51,131 bases of DNA. Source: Gnetum montanum. Lineage: Eukaryota; Streptophyta; Gnetopsida; Gnetales; Gnetaceae. Under the pieces are notes generated by a model. That model ran no database searches. It was not told where the DNA came from and saw nothing but the letters and a program-made list of their open reading frames with translations. The DNA lies in contig MNCI01037504.1 of NCBI GenBank assembly GCA_015680685.1, positions 287,116 through 338,246 of the forward strand, in the 5' to 3' direction. Within the stretch, counting starts at the first letter, position 1, and each line of letters starts with the position of its first letter. The position numbers were made by a program, and so were the translations under genes. Positions 1 to 10,100 of this stretch are shown piece by piece.

Positions 1-517
1 GAGTAGATTCTCTCAACCCTTTCCTCCTAGAACGTGGGACAAGTACAACTTGATTACGAGCATCTACGGATGTGTACGGCTAGTCAAGGAATCGGCTGCT
101 TATTACACTTAGGTTAGTTAAGTGCCTCAGTACGATCACTTCGAGTACGTGCGTTACGTGTGGTGGTCCCAGTAACGATTAGCGTTTGGTAGCCACAGTT
201 GCACAGTTCAGGGTGTGTACGGCAAGTGGGAACGGATGCTGACGCTAGGACTTAGTGTGTAGTTAGAGTTAGTTAGTTTCTCAACCCTTCACCCTCATAG
301 CTTAGGAGATAAACCAAAAAATACCAAAAAAATCATATACCTCAGACTTGCTTAACCATACACCGTGACACATACAAGCAAGCCTGGGAAGACAACGAAC
401 GATTAACCCCAAGCGTTCCTTGTGGCGTTTAGGCATTTAGTCTGTGGAGTTCGACCGGATCGCGCGTACTACACTCGTTTTGTATGGTTGAGTGTAGGGG
501 TACCTCGCCACTCATCA
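1..517 (+). repeat. 3' part of a gypsy-type LTR, truncated by the window edge
   Basis: The last 500 bases align by eye with the R-U5 half of the Element 1 LTR (about 19.92-20.32 kb). Shared landmarks are CACTTCGAG, AGCGTTTGGTA, GGGAACGGATGCTG, ATCATATACCTC and the end GGGGTACCTCGCCACTCATCA. What follows (TTAAGAAAATA) is not a tRNA primer site, so this is the 3' LTR of a plus-strand element whose body lies to the left, or a solo LTR. It keeps many CpGs where the other copies have TpG or CpA, suggesting a younger or less deaminated copy. Confidence 0.75.
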
Positions 518-961
518 TTAAGAAAATATTTCTAAACAAGGGAAGAGTCTGATAATTTTCCTTTCTATCCCAAAGGAAAGGTTTTTAGAGATTGGTTGTA
601 AGAATGAAAACTTAAAAAGATCCCAAAACCATTGGGCCTTTTCTTTAGACTATCCTCTATATTAATAATCTAATGTACTCAAAATATCTTTTGGGATACC
701 ATAACCTCTCAAAATAAATTTGGTCTAGAAGATATATTCATCATTGGCTTTGCATAGAGAATTTTTTCTATAACATGCTACGTCTTAGCTACAACATTAA
801 AGCAACATGTTTACTAATTATGATTGGAGATTGAGGATGTATAAAATATATATTTTAATAAATTTAGAGGGTCTTGGAAGATGAAATTAAATTAATCAAG
901 CATAATTTCATTTCTATTACTATTTTATATTCATCTCCAAGAGGGAGATTTGACTAATGTT
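518..961. other. AT-rich spacer, nothing recognised
   Basis: No open frame, RNA gene or repeat is recognised between the LTR and the first recognisable LINE sequence. It could be the degraded 5' (endonuclease) part of the LINE, but no motif supports this. Confidence 0.4.
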
Positions 962-3105
962 CTTTTGTCTAAGAATTATAGAAAACTTATTCATTTTGAA
1001 AAAAGAAGTTCATTAAAGAAGAGTAAGAAAGAATGATTTGTGAGCTTCACTCAAATCCAAAGAGCTTTTGGAATTTATTTTGAAACAGATAGCAATATGG
1101 TTGGGATTTTTCCTTATCTACTATTCAAACTTTCTTCAATGACATTTTTAATCAAGAGGCTCCCTTGACTATGCAAGATAACTCTAGTGTTCTTGAGTTA
1201 TCTTTTGATAACATTTTGTAGGAATCCATAAATTATCTTCTGGGAAAGGTGTTGATGTTAATGGATTATATGCAGAGCTTCTTAAATGGGGTGGTCCATT
1301 GGTATGGAAAGCAACTTGCAATCTTCTTAATAAAGGGTTTCAACATTGTTTGGATCACTCTTGATGTTTTAGTCGAGTGGTCTTGCTTTTCAAAAAAGGA
1401 GATTGGACAGATCTTAATAAAAACTAATTGATTGTAATCAATTTGGTTTTCACCAAGTTTTTGTGCACTATTTTGGAGAATAAAATTAGTTCATGGGTAA
1501 AAATGCAAGGTCTTTGTGCTCAATCACAAGTAGGCTTTAGGAGGAATCATTATACTATAGACCATCTAATAACTTTGTGTTATTGTGTAAAGAAAGCAAA
1601 AAGGCCCAACCATACAACTTTTATTCATTTTGTTAATTTTTCCAAGGCTTATGATTTTATTACTCGAGATAAACTTTGGAAGAGATTGGATAACATTAAC
1701 ATTTTACCAAATCTCCTTTCAGCTACTAAAAAAATTTATGAGACGGTTAACATTCTTATTGAATATAATCTTACTAGAGAAGAAACATTTATCAATAGCT
1801 TAGTTGGAGTTAAACAAGGTTGTTCTTTATTCTCTACCTTTTTTGGGATATTTATAAATGAATTGGAGGAATGGATGCAAAATGCCTCTAATCATGGTAT
1901 GTCAATGAATGGATTATTTTTGAAGATGCTTCTCTTTGCAAATGATGTGGCCTTGATTGCAAAATCAACTATAAGATTAAATTATATGCTTTAGATTCTC
2001 CATGACTATTGCAACCATTTGGGTATGAAAGTTAATATTTGATAAGACTAAAATTCTAATTTGCAGGCTGAGAAATAAAAATTACAATTTTTACCTTGGA
2101 GAAAAAAGGCTTGATATATGTGAATCTTATAAATATGTGGGAGTGGAATTTGCCAGTAATTATAGTTGGAATACCATTATTGCTCAGAAGGTTTCGAGTG
2201 CATAAGAGCTCTATTTACTCTAAGAAATAATTGTAGTAGGAAACAATTTTTGGCATGGGAGATCAAAAGGAAACTTTTTTGCAGTCTTATCCAACCTAGA
2301 TGTGTTGCTTGGGGATCTTCTCTTTCCACACATAATTGGACAAAATTAGAGCATGTTCAAAAACAATTTCTTGTAAGTGAATTTCAAGGGAAAATGAAGA
2401 CTTCTTATGATATCTTATTTTTAGGAGTAGGTTTGCTTCCTATTGAAGTCAAAGCCCTTTGTCAATTTATTACTTAGAGTCAAAAATTAGGTCACATGGA
2501 GGAAGTTAGTTATGCTAAAGAGATAATGAATGCTATGCAAGAAAATGGATGGTTGTATCAAAGAAAATTATGGCTTCAATCATGGAATATTGCTATAAAA
2601 AATCTTCCTCTAAACAGATGTCTTTTCTAGGAAAACTATAAAAGAAAAAGTCTTAGCTAAAGTTTGGTTGAACATGTAAGGGAAAAAACATTACTATTTA
2701 CATTCTATTAGAGAAAGTTTGGTATCTAGTACTCAACTCTCTATTCTCAGCTATTCCTATATCTTTAAGGAATCAAATTACTAAAGCAAGAATGAGATCT
2801 CATCTCCTTATTGAGATAGGCCGTTGGATCAATTTACCAAGAGAAGGGCATATTTGTAGATTGTGCAAACAAAGCATAGAAGATGAAGAACATTTATTTT
2901 TTATTTTGTCCATCTTTAGCTCACATTTCATTAAATTATACTATTAATCGTAATTTGCTAATTGCTTTCTTTCAAATTAGCCCTATCTACTTAGGGCATT
3001 ACATCAATGATATTTTCAACTTTCTTCATTACTATGTTGAGGCATTATAACTATGTAACAAATCCTTTGTGATTTCCTGGATATAATAAGAAGTTCTAGT
3101 TTCCA
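962..3105 (+). pseudogene. LINE (non-LTR retrotransposon) reverse-transcriptase remnant
   Basis: Conceptual translation over several frames gives the order expected of a plant LINE ORF2. First comes a pre-RT segment near 1070-1430 (LFKKGDW-like, in a shifted frame). The RT fingers/palm follow at 1500-1980, with QVGFRRNHYTIDHL, GVKQGCSLFSTFFGIFINEL and LLFANDVALIA, where the active-site box FADD has become FAND. The thumb/connection at 2166-2477 reads VAWGSSLS then VQKQFL. A C-terminal CxxC...H motif lies near 2850-2900 (CRLCKQSIEDEEHLF). The frames are broken by stops and frameshifts. The 3' boundary is placed near CCAAAAAAATG. The second active-site Asp is lost and no endonuclease is visible, so the copy is dead. 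Confidence 0.85.
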
Positions 3106-3540
3106 AAAAAATGATATAAAAATTTTGACCTGAGAGATTACGTAGCATGTAGCATGTCTTGCCCTATACATTCAAAATAGATAATAGTAATTCTATGCTT
3201 GCACTCATGAATTATACAAAAAACAATTAATCGCTTCATGAAAACAATAAGAAAAATTGCACAAGTACCAATAAGTAATGTTTTTTCAGATTGTATTGGA
3301 AATGCTTTAGGAAACTTTATTGAAATTTCACAATGAAATTTGTGATAGAAGGAGATGCTTATCAATGATAGATGTTTAACACTTTTTTGAAAATTTTTTT
3401 AAAAATAGTAGGAATAAATTCATATTCCAAGAAAATGTCTGTTCATTGCCCTATCAAATTTAATTCATATCACCTCAAGGTTCAATGCTCATTTTGCTAA
3501 GTAACAGCTCTCAGATTTATAAGATTTTCTGGTTGTCACA
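3106..3540. other. Intergenic, nothing recognised
   Basis: AT-rich sequence between the LINE end and the SINE-like block downstream of the CRM gene. No credible gene is seen; the short minus-strand frame at 3138-3365 matches nothing recognised. Confidence 0.4.
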
Positions 3541-3780
3541 TGAGGATCCATGCTCATTATGCTAAGTGAATCTTGATAGGGTTGGTAGATGAGTGAAAGC
3601 CTAACTTCTTTTTAAATGACAACATTGTCAAGCTCAAAATCAGGTCTTACCACTTGAGAAAGGAGAACCGTCACTCCAAATGATGGCCTTTTTAAATGAC
3701 AACATTGTCAAGCTCAAAATCAGGTCTTACCACTTGAGAAAGGAGAACCGTCACTCCAAATGATGGCCCTTTGATTCTAG
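3541..3780 (-). mobile_element. Degenerate tRNA-derived SINE with internal duplication
   Basis: On the minus strand this resembles the SINE copies at 9467, 9813 and 10198: a CATCATTTGGAGTGA-like head, a B-box-like TTTTGAGCTTG, CTTTCACTCATCTACCAACCC, and a tail TAATGAGCATGGATCC. It is more diverged than the others and lengthened by the 80-bp duplication. It lies just beyond the 3' end of the CRM gene. Confidence 0.5.
3608..3767. repeat. Perfect 80-bp tandem duplication
   Basis: Units 3608-3687 and 3688-3767 are identical in every base I compared (TTTTTAAATGACAACATTG to CCAAATGATGGCC). Identity this high inside an otherwise decayed SINE suggests a recent duplication. Confidence 0.9.
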
Positions 3781-3950
3781 ACTAGTATTTAAATATTCCA
3801 AAATCCCCCTCTTCAGCGCTCCTTTAGAATAGGAAAGGAGAACTTTTCAAGATGGCGTTCACCACGAGCAAAATTTCATGTACCATTCCTTGTTTTGTAG
3901 GAAAATCCAGGAGGCACTAACATTCATGGTAAATTTTATTTATATTCCCT

Positions 3951-4139
3951 TTATGGAATATGCGTTGCATTTGTTTCTGCACTAACATCTGTCAAAGCTT
4001 CTCTGACTTGAGTGCTCCTTTCCCCACGTTTGCCATAGATAGCGATATGTCTATGGTAATCTTCAAGCTCTCTTTCTAACACTGAAATGAAGTGTCTTAC
4101 TGCTTCAAGTGACTGCTCATATTTATATTTCTCTAGGGC
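3951..4139 (-). CDS. CRM gene exon 4 (C-terminus, stop TAA 3951-3953)
   Basis: The acceptor TTGTTTTCAG|GCCCTAGAG is strong. The exon encodes ALEKYKYEQSLEAVRHFISV then LERELEDYHRHIAIYGKRG, matching the conserved tail after the CRM domain in the single-CRM family, and stops after about 62 codons. A candidate AATAAA lies at 3940-3935 on the minus strand, very close to the stop, so the true polyadenylation site may lie further left. Confidence 0.88.
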   Translation of the reverse strand, partial: ALEKYKYEQSLEAVRHFISVLERELEDYHRHIAIYGKRGERSTQVREALTDVSAETNATHIP

Positions 4140-7100
4140 CTGAAAACAATCGACAACTCTTTTAATACCAGTTCAACCTAATATTACAATGTTAGAATCA
4201 GCCAATGTTCAACTACCAATATCATAAGAATATTTGTTCAATCATGGAATCAAACTGATACATTTGCTAATGTGAAACTGAAGCTGAAAGTTAATTACAT
4301 ACAAAAGGTCGTAATTTGAGATTATGAAAAACATTTAAGGAAGTCAGACATCAGCTAAACAACTATAATGTTTGAAAAATAAACTAGCACATCATGTATT
4401 TGGGGAACTGGTTTTTAACCTTCAATTAAAAGACAATAGAACTACTAGTTACAAGGTGAATTTCAATCCTTAGTTGTACATATCTCTGAGCATCTCTAGT
4501 AAGCCCATTTTACATTTAAAATAAAAAATTAAATATAAAAAGACCCCATTGTTGAACATATTCACACTTCCCACTTTGCTCTTGTTCTTAAGGAAACTTC
4601 CTAGTACCCTGGCACCACCTAGGCACTGGGGTGAACACCATGGACTACGACTAATGTTAGTTATCTTATGATGCAGAGTTTTAACGTTTAGGCTATCAAA
4701 TTTTACTTTTAATTAATGGGCTACTGAACTCTTTTACAAATGGATCATAGTGCGGAGGTACGACTGGATATTGAACTATTTTAGCTAAACGTTCCCTTTC
4801 TCCTAAGCCAAAAGATCACATTCACGAGTTAAAGGTAACCATTATTGTTTTAAAGTGACTTGGTAATTACACCTTGTCAATTTTTTTTCCCTTTTTAAAG
4901 TCAAAGGCACCTCCAATAATGGACCCAAGAAATCCAGGAACTCTCACATTATTATGGCCAAAAAAATCTACCGTTTTACCAGACAGTATAGTAGAAGACA
5001 AGTCCTATGAAACTTTGCATCACAGAGCTTTTGAAAAACAACCCAATTGATCTCATACCCCAACAACTCCTAGAAATGTCACCATTGGTTGATAATGGAG
5101 TTAAGTTCGCTAGTCCTCTCCGTCAATGTTCAGAAGTTCAAGGTTCAAGTAGACTATGCATGGATAAATTTGACTTGATCTCCTAATAGATAATCAACTA
5201 CACCCATGGTTTTATAACTCAACAGCTAAATTGGTAGATCGTGTCTTTGGGTTCAGTTTCCAATATAGAGAATAATGCTCCACGGGTAACCAAGATTCCT
5301 TGTGAATTCTAACGTTAGGTAAACACACATCCATGTACACTTCTAAGAATTGCTTTTCATTATTACATATGTTCACATACTCCTAGTTTTTGGTTAACAG
5401 ATTTAGAAGTTCATGGTCTTTTAACTTACTTTCTTTAGAAATATTTCAAATTAAGACTAATATAACAGCCCTGTTAAGGTAGGGTAAGCTGAATTTTTGC
5501 ACGCGCAACCCATGATTGTTTCTTGACCATGCGAGCTATTAAAGAATGTTAAAAAATTAAACTAGGATAAAGAATAGACTAAACATGTGTTAACATGCTC
5601 CAAGCCTCTATATATGGGCAACATCTCATAATAACCCAATCTGCCCACAGCCAAACCTAACTCTATTCCAACGTTACTGGTTAGAGCACCTTGCAAATTT
5701 TGTTAGATTGAATCAAAATCCATATAGTTCTGATAGCAGACTTTATGCTCTACGTCACTGTTTTCTGAAACAGTTGCAACACTTGCCTGAGGATTCGCTT
5801 CAACAAATATAATGGGCACGGGATTTAAGACCCAAATGGAAGCCCCAGCTACTAGACTTAAAATATTTCAGTAGATGCTTTGCGTTAGGAATTAGCAATG
5901 TCAACTTTTAACTGCTGTTAGAATATGGCAATTGTTATAACATAATAGTGTTGGTAATTAACTCACAGTGCTAATTAAGAAGTATCTAGATGGATATAGG
6001 AGTGGATGTGGAATTGATTTGCTGATGACCACGGAAATTTTGAGTTGATCTTAATATAGTTTGCTTAATGTGCAAGCAACTGTGTATTTATTATGATGAA
6101 GAGTAATAAAACAGAATTGCCTGATTGCTTGCCCTGACTTGGCAAGGGCTTAAGAGTCATCTTTTCTGTTCTCTTTCATCAAAGTTACCTTTAATATATA
6201 GTTAATTTTTGTTTAATTGTTTACGCTTCTGTTGCAATCATAGTTGTCTCTCAAGTTTCCAAACAAAATGGTATCAGAGCGAGGTTCAACCGAAGCCAAA
6301 AATCCTAGTACATGGCATTGGTACTTGTCTTTCGAGTAAGGAAATACAGGTGGTTTGGTTGTGTTGCAAGTGCCTTGGTAAAATGTGATAATTTGATTAT
6401 GCCACGAGGATGCAGCCTAGTGATGTAGTGTTGCTAGAGAAATTTGGTGTCAAGTAAAGGTTTGCAATTGGAGTACAACATTGCATGCCTAAGTGAATAC
6501 ATTTGTTAATTTCCTAAAAATGAATTGTTCCTATAGTTTGTCACTGGTTTTTGCAAGATGAATAGCGCTTGTGGATTAATTACTGGTCTCAGAGGATGGG
6601 TTCCTTGTATGAGAATTCATCACTAGTTTTTGCAAGACAGGTTTTCTTGCAAGTTTGTCAACTTTGCAGGATGGAATGTCCCTGTAGGTTCATTGCCAAG
6701 ATGGATTATTTCTATTTCGAAATGGATTTTGCGAAAGATTTATGCATATGTCGTAAAATGGAAATTTTCTTAGGGTGGTTTCACAACACAGTTTGTCATT
6801 TTTTTGCTACAGGTTGTTGGTAGCTGAATATATTGCAACACATATTTTGTAATCTTTATTCATATATCGCATAAAATTGGGCAGTGCACATAACAAGGGA
6901 TGTTTAGTTCACCAGTGTGATCTTAAAGTTGACATTGAGGGGGGGTGATTATTAAGAATTAGCAATGTCAACTTTAAGCGTTGTTAGAATAACGCATTTG
7001 CTATATCACAGTAGGGTTTATAAGAACTCGAGTGCTAATCAAGAAGCATTTAGATGGGTCCAAGATGGAATTGATTTGGAGATAACCATGCAAAGTTTGA

Positions 7101-10100
7101 GTGGAATAAATATACCTTGCTTGAAGTGAAGCAACCAAGTGTATTTATTATGATGAAGAGTACTGGAACCAGATTGCTTGATTATTTGCTCTGATTTGGC
7201 AAGGGCTCAGGAGTCTCTTTCTTTTATGTTTTCTTTCATCACAATGGCTTTTGATGTGTGGTTAGTTTTTTATTAAATTGTTAAAATCATGGTTGGTTTC
7301 CAAATTTTTTAACAAAAAAATCATGCAAAATGGAAAGCGACAAGGAATTTTTAGGAAGGCAACTTTTCATATCTTCAAAACATAGAGATAGCAAAAGCTA
7401 GTGCTTCCGCACAACCTCACAATTTTAACTCATTACTATCAGAAACTCAAAAATAAGATTAAAAATGCAATACTAGGTTACAAATAATAGAAAATCACAA
7501 TGCACTTAACAAATGTTCTTTTCTTTAAAAAAAAAAAAACCTTGAGACATCTAAAACAACAAGATTTTTAAAAGATTTATTTAAACTGAAACTGAAACTG
7601 AATTTTTATTTGCATCCACTGAGACCCTATTGGATCTGTCAGACTACACCTGTTTCAGAATTCCTTTTAACAGAATTTTTCTAAACATAACTTAGTGGTG
7701 TGTTGTCTACTGGAATCAAACCTGTGGCATGGGGTTCCCATGCCAAGACTCTTACCATAAACTAACACCTAAGTAGACACCTAAAACAAGCTTTTAATAA
7801 AAAACATCACTGGTTACTTTTTAAAAAAAGAAGGATAACTGAAGTTAACTCCAAGATTAAGCTTCATATCTACAACATTCTGTTCGTATTGCTCTATCAA
7901 GGAAGCTTGTTTTTAGCAATTAAACACTACAAATATGTCATGGGTGAAGATGATGAAAAAGTAAATACATGCTCAACAATGATTAAAAAATTGGCAATTT
8001 TTCACTACTTCAGGAAAAAGTTGCCAATTTGGCACGACTTTTTTTGCTGACTTTTTTTGAAAAAGTAACAAAAATTGGTGAAAAAATATTTTAAATATAA
8101 TAAAATATTTATAATTTATTTCACTTGAAAAAATTAAATTCAGACTTCCTCAAACTTAATTAAAATTAACAATTTTCATAAAAATTAGTTAACAAGTTTC
8201 CTCGTCTATTTCTAAGCCTCAAAGCACTTAGAATGTACAAATTAATGATTAGGATGATTTTTCAGCTGATCTTGTAGAAAATGATGACTTTGACAGTGAG
8301 AGTGATTGTCATAATAATGGCATACCTAATGAAGATACATATGACATAGCTAAAAGGAGCTTATATATCTTCAAATGTAAAATTAGGAAATGAGCTTTTG
8401 ATAATCATAAATGAGTATTTAGATATAGAGCTAGCTGCAAAACTATTTGTAGCTATTAAGGTGGATATTGAAGAAACAATTCAAGAAGTATTCAAATACT
8501 GAACTTTAATAGTATTTAAGCTTATAGTAATATATAGTTTGCAACTTTATATATGGATCATGTTTTTTTGTTAATATGTTTTTTAATTTGTCTTTAATTG
8601 TGTTGTCTATGTTCATTTATATGATGTGCAGTATGAAACCCCTAAAACATTTTCTTTTACATGCCACTTTTTAAACCAAATTTTTCCTGAATGTTTGATG
8701 ACTTTTTAAATTTTTTTACTTTTTCAAGAAGCCAAAAAAGTTCTTTTGCCGACTTTTAATTACTAATGCACAATGTATCAACTACAATCTTTAAGCTTGT
8801 TTGCACTGATACTATATTGGAATTTATCATCAATCATTAACAATATTTGATCAAAGAGTTATTAGAATGCATGTAGAAATGACAACAAATCATAAAAATA
8901 TAAACTAAAGGATGAAGCATCAAATGCTCTATGCTGGGCAACTTAAGGCATTGCTCTTGTTTTGGTCTGCATCGATGCAACTGCATTGATCTAGCAACGT
9001 TGATGCAACTGGATGACACATCTACATGGACACATGTAGAAAAATTGACCTATATATACACAATGTGCGTCTGCAGAAATAATCAATGCTAGTTCATTGT
9101 AGCCAAACTGTTAAATTGTTCTCTCAGTTTTTAGTCAATCAGCAAAGCAAATACCTGCAGCGTATCTAAAATTTGCTGTCAGAATCGTTATTCAAGTTGT
9201 TAATTGTGGTTATCACAATGTTCAATAATAAAGATGGAAATTGATTTCTTTCATATTGCAACACTTTTACTTTCAATACCATCTCTCTTATTAAATTTGG
9301 ACAACCAAAACTTCAAATAATCTCAGACTAAAGAAATTTACCCCTTCGGATCCAGAATGAAATTTGAAATGATTATCACTTTCCAACTTGGTTGCAACTG
9401 GAACTTTCAGTTAAGTCAAGATTTTGTGACTCAAGTTTCAAAGTATAGTTCATGGCTGGCTATAAAGGATCATCACCTAGAGGCTCAATGCTTATCCCAC
9501 CAATGCAAGGTCCTAGGAGGGCAATAGATAAGCAAAGGCCTAACCTGTTTTGAGTGGCCCCACCCAAGCTTGAACCCAAGTTTTAGGACTTGAAAAACAA
9601 GCACCTTACCATCACTCCAAGTGGTGGTCCCTAGTTCATAGCTGGCTATATTCAGCAATATTTTGTAACTTGGTATAAATCATATAATTAGCTCTTATGT
9701 TGTACCTTTTATCACATGAGCTGGCCTCTATATCTGCCAGGATTTTCTTTTCATCAAAACAATCATGACAAAGACTCCTCTAGATTATGAAATGTTTGCT
9801 TGTATGGAACGCAAGGACCATCATTTGACATGATGTTAAGGTGTTTGTTTCTCAAGTCGAAGACCTGGGTTTGAGCTTGAGTGCAACCACTCAAAGAGGT
9901 TGGGCTTTTGCTCATCTATCAACCCTCTCAAGACCTTGCTTAGTGGTATGAGAACTGTAGCTCCAGGTGATGATCCGTTGATCCTTTGCTTGTATTGAAC
10001 ATACGGGCTTAAAAAAATGGTATGAGAAAGATGGCCAGTCAAATCGTCCACATCCTTTCAGTTTTGCTACTATATAAGACGAGGAACTCCAAAATTGCCG

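Larger units (their letters stand above)
5881..7314 (+). mobile_element. TRIM-like small LTR retrotransposon in the CRM intron
   Basis: Two direct repeats (about 5881-6265 and 6946-7314) flank a 680-bp interior with no retroviral gene. The primer site TGGTATCAGAGC (initiator tRNA-Met) sits three bases after the first LTR. A seven-G purine tract abuts the second. The total of about 1.43 kb is long for a TRIM but well below a coding element. The iMet primer site suggests Copia machinery would mobilise it. The orientation is plus, antisense to the host gene. No target duplication is recognisable. Confidence 0.8.
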
